The notes under the pieces are model-generated. The model searched no databases. It was not told where the DNA came from and was given only the letters and a program-made list of their open reading frames with translations. From Pseudomonas sp. CROZ-RG-20F-R04-15 (lineage in GTDB: Bacteria; Pseudomonadota; Gammaproteobacteria; Pseudomonadales; Pseudomonadaceae), in contig NZ_JAKNQL010000005.1 in assembly GCF_022662375.1 (NCBI RefSeq), forward strand, positions 275,120 to 339,119: DNA of 64,000 nt, written 5' to 3'. The position numbers and the translations under genes were made by a program. Below are positions 1-9,697 of this stretch, piece after piece. Numbering within the stretch: position 1 is the first letter of the stretch; every line of letters starts with the position of its first letter.

Positions 1-453
1 CTGACGCTGCCGGTCGAACCGGTCAAAGGCCAGATGATTCTCTACAAGTGCGCGGCGGATTTTCTGCCGAGCATGGTTTTGGCCAAGGGGCGTTATGCGA
101 TCCCGCGTCGCGATGGCCACATTCTGATTGGCAGCACGCTGGAGCACGAAGGCTACGACAAGACGCCGACCGATGTGGCGCTGGAAAGTCTCAAGGCTTC
201 GGCAGTGGAATTGTTGCCAGCGTTGGCCGATGCCGAAGTGGTCGGGCACTGGGCAGGGTTGCGCCCGGGGTCGCCAGAGGGCATTCCGTACATTGGCCGG
301 GTGCCGGGGTTTGACGGGTTGTGGTTGAACTGCGGGCATTACCGCAATGGGCTGGTGCTGGCGCCGGCGTCGTGCCATTTGTTTGCCGATGTGATGCTGG
401 GAAGGGCGCCGATTATTGATCCGGCGCCGTATGCACCGGAAGGCCGCATTTAG
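1..453 (+). CDS. thiO: Glycine oxidase ThiO, C-terminal part (5' truncated by window edge)
   Basis: The reading frame is open from base 1, so the first visible methionine (base 34) is internal and the FAD-binding N-terminus lies outside the window. The visible 150 residues are the C-terminal substrate and FAD-capping part of a DAO-family flavoenzyme. The run GHWAGLRPGSPEG, then PYIGRVPG and GHYRNGLVLAPAS, is typical of ThiO, which oxidises glycine to iminoglycine for the thiazole ring of thiamine. Its place next to pilR matches the P. aeruginosa order, where a D-amino-acid-oxidase-like gene lies beside pilR. Family assignment is firm. ThiO rather than another DAO-type oxidase is inferred from these motifs and the context. 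Confidence 0.85.
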   Translation: MTLPVEPVKGQMILYKCAADFLPSMVLAKGRYAIPRRDGHILIGSTLEHEGYDKTPTDVALESLKASAVELLPALADAEVVGHWAGLRPGSPEGIPYIGRVPGFDGLWLNCGHYRNGLVLAPASCHLFADVMLGRAPIIDPAPYAPEGRI

Positions 454-484
454 TCAGATATTTCTCTGATGCCTGGCAGGCCGC

Positions 485-562
485 TTTCGCGAGCAGGCTC
501 GCTCCCACAGTTGATCTTTGTCGTTCACAAAATCCAATGTGGGAGCGAGCTTGCTCGCGAAG
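485..562. repeat. REP pair, tail-out orientation, mismatched arms
   Basis: Two inverted REP units lie between the convergent thiO and pilR genes. The left unit reads TTCGCGAGCAGGCTCGCTC and the right unit GGGAGCGAGCTTGCTCGCG. The GTGGGAG heads face inward, opposite to most pairs in this window. The central tetranucleotides (CAGG left, CTTG right) do not complement each other, unlike every other pair here, so this may be two halves of different REPINs. The hairpin may also act as a transcription barrier between the two genes. Confidence 0.85.
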
Positions 563-568
563 GGGCCC

Positions 569-1915
569 TTAATCCAGGCCGAGTTTTTTCAGGCGATAGC
601 GCATCGACCGAAACGAAAGACTCAAGCGCTGCGCCGCCGCCGTACGATTCCAGCGCGTTTCTTCCAGCGCTTGCAGAATCAGCTTTCTCTCGACGTTCTC
701 CAGATAATCCTCAAGATTATCGATCTGCGTCAGATCGGCGATCCCGCCCTCCGCCGCGCAGTTGCCCTCGCTCAAACGTAAATCTTCAGCTTCGATCGTA
801 CGGTTTTCACACAAGGTGTGTGCCCGCTCAAGCACGTTTTCCAGCTCCCGCACATTTCCCGGAAACCGATAGTTCTTCAGCGCTTCCAACGCCTGCGCAT
901 GCAAGCGCGCCACGGGTTGACCCGTGTCCTTGGCCAAACGCTTGAGCATATGCGCCGCCAGCACTTCAATGTCATCACGGCGCTCACGCAGTGACGGCAC
1001 GCGCAGTTCGATCACGTTCAAGCGGTAATAAAGGTCCTGACGGAAACGCTCGGCAGCCACTTCAGCATCAAGATCCTTGTGCGTGGCGCAAAGAATCCGC
1101 ACATCGACCACGCTTTCCTGTTGTCCGCCGACACTGCGCACGGCTTTTTCCTGGATCGCCCGCAGCAGCTTTACCTGCATCGACAGCGGCAAGTCCGCCA
1201 CCTCATCAAGAAACAACGTGCCGCCATGGGCTGCTTGAAACAGTCCGGGTTTGTCCTCGACGGCGCCGGTAAAACTGCCTTTGCGATGGCCAAAAAACTC
1301 GCTTTCCATCAGCTCCGAGGGAATCGCCCCGCAGTTCACTGGCACAAACGGCTGGCTGGCGCGCGGGCCCTGTTCGTGGATCAGTCGTGCGACCAGTTCT
1401 TTACCGCTGCCGGATTCGCCGCTGATGTATACGGGCGCCTGACTGCGAGCGAGTTTGTCGATTTGCTTGCGCAGGTTGCGCATCGGCTGTGAATCACCCA
1501 GCAGCCGTCGATCAATCGAGGTGCAAACCCCGCCCACGGCTGGCATACGCAGGGCTGTACCGACCAGTTCGCGCAAGCGGGTGAGGTCTACCGGTTTGGT
1601 CAGAAAGTCGAAAGCACCGGCCTTCAAAGCGTTGATGGCCGTTTCCAGACTGCCGTACGCGGTGATCATGGCTACCGGTAGTTGTGGATAACGCTGCTGA
1701 ATATGCTGCACCAGTTCCAGCCCCGTGCCGTCGGGCAGACGCATGTCGGTCAGGCACAGATCGAAGCTCTCGCGGTTCAGAAGTGCCTGGGCTTCAGCCA
1801 CATTGCGGGCGCTGTAGGTGTCGAGTTTCATCCGTCCCAGAGTGATTTCCAGGAGTTCGCGGATATCCGGTTCGTCGTCGACGATAAGAATTTTTTGCCG
1901 TGGGCTCGTGTTCAA
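569..1915 (-). CDS. pilR: Sigma-54-dependent response regulator PilR
   Basis: NtrC-type regulator of type IV pilus genes, partner of PilS. With the start at the TTG at 1915 it has 448 residues, close to P. aeruginosa PilR. That TTG overlaps the pilS stop by 4 bases (TTGA); the longer upstream extension has no support. Domains: receiver at residues 8-125 with acidic pocket VDDEPD and phosphoacceptor Asp57 in LTDMRLPDG; AAA+ domain from about 140 with Walker A GESGSGKE and the sigma-54-contacting GSFTGA loop; C-terminal Fis-type helix-turn-helix (NRTAAAQRLSLSFRSMRYRL). Its expected target, the pilA promoter, is at 21.27 kb in this window. Confidence 0.93.
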   Translation of the reverse strand: MNTSPRQKILIVDDEPDIRELLEITLGRMKLDTYSARNVAEAQALLNRESFDLCLTDMRLPDGTGLELVQHIQQRYPQLPVAMITAYGSLETAINALKAGAFDFLTKPVDLTRLRELVGTALRMPAVGGVCTSIDRRLLGDSQPMRNLRKQIDKLARSQAPVYISGESGSGKELVARLIHEQGPRASQPFVPVNCGAIPSELMESEFFGHRKGSFTGAVEDKPGLFQAAHGGTLFLDEVADLPLSMQVKLLRAIQEKAVRSVGGQQESVVDVRILCATHKDLDAEVAAERFRQDLYYRLNVIELRVPSLRERRDDIEVLAAHMLKRLAKDTGQPVARLHAQALEALKNYRFPGNVRELENVLERAHTLCENRTIEAEDLRLSEGNCAAEGGIADLTQIDNLEDYLENVERKLILQALEETRWNRTAAAQRLSLSFRSMRYRLKKLGLD

Positions 1916-3504
1916 CTTTGTTTCCGTCCGTGAGCAAAGGTGATGCGAAAGCAGCCGCCGCCTTGGCGTGATTGAAAGTCTAGGCGCGCTTGGTTGCTTT
2001 CGCACAGCTCACGGGACAGATAAAGCCCAAGGCCGGTGCCTTGGCTGCTGGTGGTGAAAAACGGTTCGAACAGATGCGTCTGTTCATCGGCCGGGACACC
2101 GGGGCCGTTGTCCTGCACTTCGAGGACCGCCAACTGGCTGTCGGGATCGCTGAACAGGGCCAGCCAGACTTGCGCCTGATCGTGCAGCAGGGCGCTGTGG
2201 CGCCAGCCATTGCGCAACAGATTGTCGAGAATTTGCGTGAGCTGGTTGGGGTCCATCAGCGTGGTGAAGTCTCCCGAATTGATCCGCAGATGAATCTGCT
2301 GGCGCTCGCTGGCCTGTTCGCGGCTTTCGGCGACGAAGTTTTCCAGCCACGGTTTGAGATCCAGCCGTTGCGGCGCGCTCTGCTGGCGGCGGGACAGTTG
2401 CAGGACGTTTTCGATGACTCGGTTCATGCGCTGGGAGTGGTCTTGAATGATCTGCGTCAGACGCCGGTCGGCGCTGTCGAGTTCCTCGGACTCAGCCAAT
2501 AGCTGCGCAGCATGACTGATGGCACCGAGTGGATTGCGGATTTCATGGGAGATGCCGGCGGTCAGGCGACCGAGCGCGGCGAGCTTCAGTTGCTGAGCCT
2601 GCTGGGCGATTTGCGCGAGGTCTTCGAGAAACACCAGGGTTTGGTTGGGGCTTTGTTCCAGCGCGATGAAGCTCGGTTGCAACTCCAGACCATTGCCGGG
2701 AATTTTCAGGCTTTGTGGGCGCAGGGTCGGGTTGTTCATCCACAGTTGCAGGCGGTCGACCATCGCCGGCGAGTAATCGTCGATCAGATGGCCCTGCAAA
2801 TGTGTTTGCGCGAGCAACGTCTGGGCACTGTGGTTGGCCAATTGCACGCGACGTTCTTCATCGAGCACCAGAATTCCGGTACGCATGCGTTGCAAGATCA
2901 ATGCGTTCAATGCTTCGAGGCCGACGACTTCGCTGGCACGTTGCTCGGCCAGTGTTTCACTGACCTCCAGGCGCCGGATCAGGCCCTGCACCAGTAATGA
3001 GGCGGCAAAGCACAGGGCGCCGAGCGTGCCGGCTTGCAGGTATTCATTGGCGCTCAGGGGATGATCGACGCTCAGCAGGACACTCGAGCCGATGATGCCC
3101 AGCGCGCCGATGGCGGCGATCAACAGGCCGATGCGCCGGCGTAGCAAGGTGTTGCTGATCGCCACCGAGACAATCAGCAGGTTGCCCAGCGCACTGCCAA
3201 CGCCACCGGCAGCGAAGAACAAAGCGCATAAAAGCAGGACATCGACGAGGGCCAGGCTGAACAGTTGCGCCGGCCGTCGCGTGTTTTCGAGGAATACCAC
3301 CAACAGAATGTTGAGAATCAGGTACAGCCAACTGCCGCCGCGCAGCAATTCGTCGTTGGCCGACGTCAGCAGGCGGTTGTCCATGTTGCTGGAAATCAGC
3401 AGCACCAGAGTGATGCCGACGCTTAAACGGTAGAGATGATAAAGGCGCAGCAGGCGCTGCGCCTGTTTGCTGTCGGCGTGGGTGGCCTCAGCGATCACTG
3501 GCAC
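1912..3504 (-). CDS. pilS: Membrane sensor histidine kinase PilS
   Basis: Sensor kinase that phosphorylates PilR; 530 residues, the family length. The N-terminal ~190 residues hold six hydrophobic segments, followed by a PAS-like region (about 210-300), the dimerisation/phosphoacceptor helix with ISHEIRNPLG, and the HATPase domain with N box NLLRNGWRH, DNGPGV and GTGLGLYLSREL. In P. aeruginosa PilS senses pilin in the inner membrane through its transmembrane part. The first 17 bases overlap the end of the small upstream gene and the last 4 overlap pilR, so the three genes are probably co-transcribed and translationally coupled. Confidence 0.93.
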   Translation of the reverse strand: MPVIAEATHADSKQAQRLLRLYHLYRLSVGITLVLLISSNMDNRLLTSANDELLRGGSWLYLILNILLVVFLENTRRPAQLFSLALVDVLLLCALFFAAGGVGSALGNLLIVSVAISNTLLRRRIGLLIAAIGALGIIGSSVLLSVDHPLSANEYLQAGTLGALCFAASLLVQGLIRRLEVSETLAEQRASEVVGLEALNALILQRMRTGILVLDEERRVQLANHSAQTLLAQTHLQGHLIDDYSPAMVDRLQLWMNNPTLRPQSLKIPGNGLELQPSFIALEQSPNQTLVFLEDLAQIAQQAQQLKLAALGRLTAGISHEIRNPLGAISHAAQLLAESEELDSADRRLTQIIQDHSQRMNRVIENVLQLSRRQQSAPQRLDLKPWLENFVAESREQASERQQIHLRINSGDFTTLMDPNQLTQILDNLLRNGWRHSALLHDQAQVWLALFSDPDSQLAVLEVQDNGPGVPADEQTHLFEPFFTTSSQGTGLGLYLSRELCESNQARLDFQSRQGGGCFRITFAHGRKQS

Positions 3505-3730
3505 CCGGGCCTTGCTCGAGGTGAGCCTGGCTGCAATACCACTGTTGTTGCACGCTCAGCGCGCGGTCGCGCGGCAGGTGCACGCCGCAATGGGCACAAC
3601 GCACCATCGGCGCGGCGTCCTGCTCGCGTGATGGGCGATTGGATTGAGAGGACGCGGCAGGGGCCTTGAATTTACGCCACAGCCAGATGGCGGCGAAAAT
3701 CACGACGATCCAGAACAATAAACGAAGCAT
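3488..3730 (-). CDS. PP0621-like small membrane protein with Cys/His ribbon
   Basis: 80 residues. One N-terminal transmembrane segment (LLFWIVVIFAAIWLW) is followed by a variable linker and a compact metal-ribbon-like end with CAHCGVHLP and YCSQAHLEQG. The spacing CxxC then CxxxH suggests one zinc site facing the cytoplasm. It overlaps the start of pilS by 17 bases. A protein of this kind sits at the same place beside bamD/pilS in P. putida (PP0621). Function is unknown; the tight coupling hints at a pilus- or envelope-linked role, but that is inference. Confidence 0.8.
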   Translation of the reverse strand: MLRLLFWIVVIFAAIWLWRKFKAPAASSQSNRPSREQDAAPMVRCAHCGVHLPRDRALSVQQQWYCSQAHLEQGPGASDR

Positions 3731-3809
3731 GATGAGCGGCTTTTCGACTGATGATCCGGCAGTTTAGCCAAGGACCCGACAAGCGCACAGCCTATTAATG
3801 CGCGGCAAT

Positions 3810-3839
3810 AAAAAAGGGAGATCCGCAGATCTCCCTTTT
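3810..3839 (-). terminator. Rho-independent terminator of bamD
   Basis: Perfect 8-bp stem GGGAGATC/GATCTCCC with a 4-base loop, flanked by an A-run on the left and a T-run on the right. Read on the minus strand it follows bamD by 17 bases and ends in U residues. Confidence 0.85.
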
Positions 3840-3856
3840 CTGTACATCCGGTGTGA

Positions 3857-4873
3857 TCAGTCGAACACGCCGAAGGTCATGTAGCTGAACCACGAGCGGT
3901 CGGTGTTGCTCGACTCAGGCTCTGGCTCTTCGATCACGTCGCCGTTTTCGTCTTTAGGCTTGAGCTCGTTCGGGATCGCGTCTTTGGCGTCCTGGAACTG
4001 CTTCTGCACGTCCTGGTTGGCGCGGGTTTCGCCCGGCGGCAGCGGCGGACGCGACTCGATCAGGCCCAGTGTAGCCTTGCTCAGGAACGAGCGGTTGTCT
4101 GCTTCGGCAACCCGTGGCACGAACTGGCCGTCTTGCAGGCTCGGGTGGTTCGGGTAGTTGAGCTTCAGGGTTTCCAGACTGGTGCCGGCCAGTTCGTCCA
4201 GGTGCAGACGCTGATAGGCTTCAGTCATCACCGCCAGGCCGTCGCCGACCGATGGGGTTTCCTGGAAGTTTTCCACCACGTAACGGCCACGGTTGGCAGC
4301 GGCTACATAGGCCTGACGGGTCAGGTAGTAGTCGGCCACGTGGATTTCGTAGGCTGCCAGCAGGTTGCGCAGGTAGATCATGCGCTGCTTGGCGTCCGGC
4401 GCGTAGCGGCTGTTCGGGTAGCGGCTGGTCAGCTGGGCGAACTCGTTGTACGAGTCGCGCGCGGCGCCCGGGTCACGCTTGGTCATGTCCAGCGGCAGGA
4501 AGCGCGCCAGCAGGCCGACGTCCTGGTCGAAAGAAGTCAGACCTTTCAGGTAGTACGCGTAATCCACGTTCGGGTGCTGCGGGTGCAAACGAATGAAACG
4601 CTCGGCGGCGGACTTTGCAGCTTCCGGCTCGGCGTTCTTATAGTTGGCGTAGATCAGCTCCAGCTGCGCCTGATCGGCGTAGCGACCGAACGGATAACGC
4701 GACTCCAGAGCCTTCAGCTTGGCTGTGGCGCTGGTGTAGCTGTTGTTGTCCAGGTCAGTCTGAGCCTGCTGATACAGCTCGGCTTCGCTGAGGTTTTCGT
4801 CTACGACTTCCTTCGATGAGCAAGCAGCGGTCAATGCGAGGATGGCGATCAGCAGCAGGTGTTTCACTTGCAT
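3857..4873 (-). CDS. bamD: Outer membrane assembly lipoprotein BamD
   Basis: Essential lipoprotein of the BAM complex that folds beta-barrel proteins into the outer membrane. The start is the ATG at 4873 ([10 protein letters not shown]), because it gives a proper lipoprotein signal ending in the lipobox LTAAC; the frame is open further upstream but lacks support. The protein has 338 residues. The body is a series of TPR-like helical hairpins ([53 protein letters not shown]). A charged, less conserved tail follows. The gene is divergent from rluD, as is usual. Confidence 0.95.
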   Translation of the reverse strand: MQVKHLLLIAILALTAACSSKEVVDENLSEAELYQQAQTDLDNNSYTSATAKLKALESRYPFGRYADQAQLELIYANYKNAEPEAAKSAAERFIRLHPQHPNVDYAYYLKGLTSFDQDVGLLARFLPLDMTKRDPGAARDSYNEFAQLTSRYPNSRYAPDAKQRMIYLRNLLAAYEIHVADYYLTRQAYVAAANRGRYVVENFQETPSVGDGLAVMTEAYQRLHLDELAGTSLETLKLNYPNHPSLQDGQFVPRVAEADNRSFLSKATLGLIESRPPLPPGETRANQDVQKQFQDAKDAIPNELKPKDENGDVIEEPEPESSNTDRSWFSYMTFGVFD

Positions 4874-5024
4874 GGCGGCTTGCGTCCCTATGACGGCCGC
4901 TGTCTTGGGCGGGGCCGTCCTGTTATGATGAGCGCCCCGTTGAAAAGCCTCGGGGCAAAAGACGCCGTATTTAACCACAAGCGCGCAGCCGAAACCAAAA
5001 GCTGTGCCGACGCACAGTCAGAGC

Positions 5025-5987
5025 ATGTCCGATAAAATTGAACTTCGCGCAGAGGTGCCGTCCGAATTGGGCGGCCAACGCCTCGATCAAGTCGCTGCCC
5101 AACTCTTCGCTGAGCACTCTCGCTCGCGCCTTTCCGCCTGGATCAAAGAAGGTCGCCTGACTGTGGACGGGGCGGTCATCCGCCCGCGCGACATCGTGCA
5201 CGGCGGTGCCATCCTTGAGCTGACTGCCGAGCAGGAAGCCCAGGGCGAGTGGATCGCCCAGGACATCGAACTCGACATCGTCTATGAAGACGACGACATT
5301 CTGGTGATCAACAAGCCTGCGGGCCTGGTGGTGCACCCGGCTGCCGGTCACGCCGATGGCACTTTGCTCAACGCCTTGCTGCACCACGTGCCGGACATCA
5401 TCAATGTCCCGCGCGCCGGTATCGTGCATCGTCTGGACAAGGACACCACTGGTCTGATGGTGGTGGCCAAGACCATTCAGGCGCAGACCAAGCTGGTTAC
5501 GCAACTGCAGAGTCGCAGCGTCAGCCGCATCTATGAGTGCATCGTGATCGGTGTGGTCACCGCTGGTGGCAAGATCAATGCCCCGATCGGTCGTCACGGC
5601 CAGCAGCGCCAGCGCATGGCGGTGATGGAAGGCGGCAAGCCTGCCGTCAGCCACTACCGCGTGCTGGAGCGATTCCGTTCGCACACCCACGTACGGGTGA
5701 AGCTGGAAACCGGGCGTACTCACCAGATTCGCGTGCACATGTCGCACATCAACTTCCCGTTGGTCGGCGACCCGGCATACGGCGGTCGTTTCCGCATTCC
5801 GCCAGCGGCGAACCCGACGATGGTTGAATCGCTCAAGCATTTCCCGCGTCAGGCCCTGCACGCGCGCTTCCTTGAGCTGGATCATCCGACGACCGGCGAG
5901 CGCATGAGCTGGGAATCGCCGCTGCCGGAAGATTTCGTCTGGCTGCTGACCCTGCTCAAGCAGGATCGCGAGGCATTCATCGGATGA
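5025..5987 (+). CDS. rluD: 23S rRNA pseudouridine synthase RluD
   Basis: Makes pseudouridines in helix 69 of 23S rRNA (1911/1915/1917 in E. coli numbering). With the ATG at 5025 (MSDKIELRAE) it has 320 residues; a GTG at 5004 would add seven. An S4 RNA-binding domain occupies about 15-75 (GQRLDQVAAQLF, SRLSAWIKEGRLTVDG). The catalytic domain carries the RLDKDTTGL motif with the catalytic aspartate, and GRTHQIRVH further on. A TATGAT hexamer at 4924-4929 in the bamD-rluD gap could be the -10 of its promoter. pgeF follows with a 4-base overlap. Confidence 0.95.
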   Translation: MSDKIELRAEVPSELGGQRLDQVAAQLFAEHSRSRLSAWIKEGRLTVDGAVIRPRDIVHGGAILELTAEQEAQGEWIAQDIELDIVYEDDDILVINKPAGLVVHPAAGHADGTLLNALLHHVPDIINVPRAGIVHRLDKDTTGLMVVAKTIQAQTKLVTQLQSRSVSRIYECIVIGVVTAGGKINAPIGRHGQQRQRMAVMEGGKPAVSHYRVLERFRSHTHVRVKLETGRTHQIRVHMSHINFPLVGDPAYGGRFRIPPAANPTMVESLKHFPRQALHARFLELDHPTTGERMSWESPLPEDFVWLLTLLKQDREAFIG

Positions 5988-6706
5988 ACTGGCTGACGCC
6001 GGACTGGCCTGCGCCGGCCAGCGTCAAAGCCTGCGTCACCACCCGTGAGGGCGGTGTCAGCGAGGCGCCGTTCGATAGCCTCAATCTGGGCGATCATGTC
6101 GATGATCGTCCTGAGGCTGTGGCCGAGAACCGCCGGCGCCTCACCGATCACTTCTCTATACAGCCTGCCTGGTTGCAGCAAGTGCACGGGATTGCCGTGG
6201 CGCATGCTGATCCGGGCATTGTCGCGACCGCCGATGCCAGTTGGACGACAACCCCCGGAATTGCCTGCACGGCGATGACGGCGGACTGCTTGCCGGCATT
6301 ATTCTGCGATCGCGCCGGCACCCGCGTTGCTGCGGCTCACGCCGGTTGGCGCGGTCTGGCGGCGGGCGTGCTTGAAGCAACTCTCGACAGCCTTGATGTT
6401 CCGGCTGGAGACGTTCTGGTCTGGCTCGGCCCGGCGATTGGCCCGAAAGCCTTTGAAGTCGGCCCGGAAGTGCGGGAAGTCTTCATCAATCAATTGCCGG
6501 AAGCGGCACAAGCCTTCGTGCCGAGCGACAATGCCGGCAAGTTCATGGCGGACATCTATATGCTGGCGCGCCTGCGTCTGGCTGAACGCGGTGTCACAGC
6601 GGTTTACGGCGGCGGTTTCTGCACCGTGACCGATCCACGCTTCTTCTCCTACCGTCGTGCCTCGCGCACCGGTCGCTTTGCCTCCCTCGTTTGGCTCACC
6701 CGCTAA
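5984..6706 (+). CDS. pgeF: Peptidoglycan editing factor PgeF (YfiH/laccase-domain family)
   Basis: 240-residue protein of the multicopper polyphenol oxidase (DUF152) fold. In E. coli YfiH/PgeF is a cytoplasmic hydrolase that corrects wrong amino acids, such as L-Ser in place of L-Ala, in peptidoglycan precursors. Conserved metal-site blocks are visible: QVHGIAV, ADCLPALF, AAHAGWRGLAAGV and the terminal YRRASRTGRFASLVWL. It overlaps rluD by ATGA, the usual rluD-pgeF operon. The older annotation as a laccase is less likely to reflect its biological role. Confidence 0.9.
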   Translation: MNWLTPDWPAPASVKACVTTREGGVSEAPFDSLNLGDHVDDRPEAVAENRRRLTDHFSIQPAWLQQVHGIAVAHADPGIVATADASWTTTPGIACTAMTADCLPALFCDRAGTRVAAAHAGWRGLAAGVLEATLDSLDVPAGDVLVWLGPAIGPKAFEVGPEVREVFINQLPEAAQAFVPSDNAGKFMADIYMLARLRLAERGVTAVYGGGFCTVTDPRFFSYRRASRTGRFASLVWLTR

Positions 6707-6735
6707 ACTCTCTGATCTGCATCAACTCTTTGACG

Positions 6736-6763
6736 CTTGAATCTCCCAGAATCGACCGCATCT
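6736..6763 (+). promoter_or_regulatory. Sigma-32 heat-shock promoter of clpB
   Basis: CTTGAA at 6736-6741, a 14-base spacer, then CCGCATCT at 6756-6763. The -10 matches the RpoH consensus CCCCATNT at 7 of 8 positions, with correct spacing. It lies about 70 bases before the clpB start. Direct sequence match; activity not shown. Confidence 0.75.
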
Positions 6764-6835
6764 ATAGCGGTATCTGGCAGGTTTCTTTATTCAGGATGGT
6801 TTTTAGGTCCGGCCTGCTCAAAAGGAAGGTGACTT

Positions 6836-9400
6836 ATGCGAATAGACCGTTTAACCAGCAAATTACAGTTGGCCTTGTCCGACGCCCAGTCGTTGGCAGT
6901 CGGCCACGATCATCCGGCCATCGAGCCGGCGCACTTGATGCAAGCCATGCTTGAACAGCAGGGTGGTTCGATCAAACCTCTGCTGATGCAGGTGGGCTTC
7001 GACGTCAACAGCTTGCGCAAAGAGCTGACCAAAGAGCTCGACCAATTGCCGAAAATCCAGAACCCGACTGGCGACGTCAACATGTCGCAGGATCTGGCGC
7101 GCCTGCTCAATCAGGCTGACCGTCTGGCTCAGCAGAAGGGCGACCAGTTCATCTCCAGCGAACTGGTGTTGCTCGCCGCAATGGACGAGAACAGCAAGCT
7201 CGGCAAGTTGCTGCTCGGCCAGGGTGTGAGCAAGAAAGCCTTGGAAAACGCGATCAACAACCTGCGCGGCGGCGAAGCGGTGAATGACGCCAACCACGAA
7301 GAGTCGCGGCAGGCGTTGGATAAATACACGGTCGACCTGACCAAGCGTGCCGAAGACGGCAAGCTCGATCCGGTGATCGGCCGTGATGACGAAATCCGTC
7401 GCACCATTCAGGTTCTGCAACGCCGCACCAAGAACAACCCGGTGCTGATCGGCGAACCCGGCGTGGGTAAAACCGCGATTGCCGAAGGTCTGGCCCAGCG
7501 CATTATCAACGGCGAAGTGCCGGACGGCCTCAAAGGCAAGCGTCTGCTCTCGCTGGATATGGGCGCGCTGATTGCCGGTGCCAAGTATCGTGGTGAGTTC
7601 GAAGAGCGCCTGAAATCACTGCTCAACGAGCTGTCGAAGCAGGAAGGGCAGATCATTCTGTTCATCGATGAGCTGCACACTATGGTGGGTGCCGGTAAGG
7701 GCGAAGGCTCGATGGACGCCGGCAACATGCTCAAGCCTGCGCTGGCTCGCGGTGAGTTGCACTGCGTCGGCGCGACCACGCTCAACGAATACCGCCAATA
7801 TATAGAGAAGGACGCGGCGCTCGAACGACGCTTCCAGAAAGTATTGGTGGATGAGCCGAGTGAAGAAGACACCATCGCCATCCTGCGTGGCCTCAAAGAG
7901 CGTTACGAGGTTCACCACAAGGTGGCGATCACCGACGGCGCGATCATTGCCGCGGCCAAGCTCAGCCATCGCTACATCACTGACCGGCAGTTGCCGGACA
8001 AGGCCATCGACCTGATCGACGAGGCCGCCAGCCGCATCCGTATGGAAATCGATTCCAAGCCGGAAGTGCTCGATCGTCTGGAGCGTCGCCTGATTCAGTT
8101 GAAGGTGGAATCCCAGGCGCTGAAGAAAGAAAGCGACGAAGCGGCGATGAAACGTCTGGAAAAACTCCAGGAAGAAATCGTCCGTCACGAGCGTGAGTAC
8201 TCGGATCTGGAAGAAATCTGGAACTCGGAAAAAGCCGAGGTGCAGGGTTCTGCGCAGATTCAGCAGAAGATCGAGCAGTCGCGTCAGGAACTGGAAGCCG
8301 CGCGCCGTAAAGGCGACCTCAATCGCATGGCCGAGTTGCAGTACGGGGTGATCCCGGATCTGGAGCGCAGCCTGCAAATGGTCGATCAGCACGGCAAGAG
8401 CGAAAACCAGCTGCTGCGTAGCAAGGTGACTGAAGAAGAGATCGCCGAAGTCGTATCGAAGTGGACCGGCATTCCGGTGTCGAAAATGCTCGAAGGCGAG
8501 CGCGACAAACTGATGAAGATGGAAAGCCTGTTGCACAAACGTGTGATCGGCCAGGAAGAAGCGGTGGTCGCCGTCGCTAACGCAGTACGGCGTTCGCGTG
8601 CCGGGTTGTCTGACCCGAATCGTCCGAGCGGCTCGTTCATGTTCCTCGGCCCGACCGGTGTCGGTAAAACCGAGCTGTGCAAGGCGCTGGCCGAATTCCT
8701 CTTTGACACTGAAGAGGCGATGGTGCGGATCGACATGTCCGAGTTCATGGAGAAACATTCCGTGGCTCGCTTGATCGGTGCGCCACCGGGATACGTCGGT
8801 TACGAAGAGGGCGGTTACCTGACCGAGGCAGTGCGTCGCAAGCCTTATTCGGTGATCCTGCTGGACGAAGTCGAGAAGGCGCACCCGGATGTGTTCAACA
8901 TCTTGCTGCAAGTGCTCGAGGATGGTCGCCTGACCGACAGTCATGGCCGCACGGTGGACTTCCGCAATACCGTGATCGTCATGACTTCGAATCTGGGGTC
9001 GGTACAGATCCAGGAACTGGTTGGTGATCGTGAGGCGCAGCGCGCAGCGGTGATGGATGCACTGACGTCGCACTTCCGTCCGGAGTTCATCAACCGGGTC
9101 GACGAAGTGGTGATCTTCGAGCCTTTGGCGCGGGATCAGATCGCGGGCATTACCGAGATCCAGTTGGGCCGTCTGCGCAGTCGTCTGGCCGAGCGCGAGC
9201 TGAAGCTGGAACTCAGCCCCGAAGCGATGGACAAGCTGATCGCTGTCGGTTACGACCCGGTGTATGGCGCACGTCCTTTGAAACGTGCGATCCAGCGCTG
9301 GATCGAAAACCCGCTGGCGCAATTGATCCTCTCGGGTCATTTCATGCCAGGCGACACGGCAACCGGCAAGGTCGAGAACGACGAAATCGTTTTCAACTAA
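6836..9400 (+). CDS. clpB: ATP-dependent disaggregase ClpB
   Basis: Hsp100 chaperone that, with DnaK, threads aggregated proteins through a hexameric ring. 854 residues, full length. Domains: Clp-N repeats (about 1-145), AAA-1 with Walker A GEPGVGKT and Walker B LFIDELHT, the coiled-coil middle domain (about 400-530, rich in Glu/Lys/Arg), and AAA-2 with [21 protein letters not shown] and the C-terminal D2-small domain. The pore loops KYRGEFEER and [13 protein letters not shown] are intact. The ribosome site AAGGAAGGT precedes the ATG by 5 bases. Heat-shock control is expected from the sigma-32 promoter upstream. Confidence 0.97.
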   Translation: MRIDRLTSKLQLALSDAQSLAVGHDHPAIEPAHLMQAMLEQQGGSIKPLLMQVGFDVNSLRKELTKELDQLPKIQNPTGDVNMSQDLARLLNQADRLAQQKGDQFISSELVLLAAMDENSKLGKLLLGQGVSKKALENAINNLRGGEAVNDANHEESRQALDKYTVDLTKRAEDGKLDPVIGRDDEIRRTIQVLQRRTKNNPVLIGEPGVGKTAIAEGLAQRIINGEVPDGLKGKRLLSLDMGALIAGAKYRGEFEERLKSLLNELSKQEGQIILFIDELHTMVGAGKGEGSMDAGNMLKPALARGELHCVGATTLNEYRQYIEKDAALERRFQKVLVDEPSEEDTIAILRGLKERYEVHHKVAITDGAIIAAAKLSHRYITDRQLPDKAIDLIDEAASRIRMEIDSKPEVLDRLERRLIQLKVESQALKKESDEAAMKRLEKLQEEIVRHEREYSDLEEIWNSEKAEVQGSAQIQQKIEQSRQELEAARRKGDLNRMAELQYGVIPDLERSLQMVDQHGKSENQLLRSKVTEEEIAEVVSKWTGIPVSKMLEGERDKLMKMESLLHKRVIGQEEAVVAVANAVRRSRAGLSDPNRPSGSFMFLGPTGVGKTELCKALAEFLFDTEEAMVRIDMSEFMEKHSVARLIGAPPGYVGYEEGGYLTEAVRRKPYSVILLDEVEKAHPDVFNILLQVLEDGRLTDSHGRTVDFRNTVIVMTSNLGSVQIQELVGDREAQRAAVMDALTSHFRPEFINRVDEVVIFEPLARDQIAGITEIQLGRLRSRLAERELKLELSPEAMDKLIAVGYDPVYGARPLKRAIQRWIENPLAQLILSGHFMPGDTATGKVENDEIVFN

Positions 9401-9424
9401 GTCCAAACGCCAATGAAAATTGGC

Positions 9425-9452
9425 AGGCCCCACATTGTGGGGCCTTTTTTTT
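9425..9452 (+). terminator. Rho-independent terminator of clpB
   Basis: Perfect 10-bp inverted repeat AGGCCCCACA/TGTGGGGCCT followed by a run of T, 24 bases after the clpB stop. Confidence 0.9.
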
Positions 9453-9584
9453 CGTTAGGCTGTTGAACTCAAAGGAAAAGGCTTGTAAAGTGCGCCCCGC
9501 AGTCAGTCGCCAAGACGGTCTCAGCTCACTGAGTTGAAATCTGAAATAAGTTGCAAATCATTAACTTGAAAGCAATTTAGGGGG

Positions 9585-9612
9585 TTGACAGAGGTGTTCT
9601 AGGTTGTAGAAT
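9585..9612 (+). promoter_or_regulatory. Sigma-70 promoter of the tRNA cluster
   Basis: TTGACA at 9585-9590, 16-base spacer, TAGAAT at 9607-9612, followed by a GC-rich discriminator (AGCGCGCC). This is the form usual for stable-RNA promoters under stringent control. It lies about 85 bases before tRNA-Asn. Confidence 0.75.
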
Positions 9613-9697
9613 AGCGCGCCTCAGACACACGAACGCAGCGATGCGAACGAGTGACTGGAAGCAACAAGTTTCACCGTTGTAAATTGAAATATGTAGT

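Noticed and set aside
7616..9433. 605-codon minus-strand frame opposite clpB
   Set aside because: Antisense shadow of clpB with shadow-type composition (rich in His, Gln, Asp, Leu).
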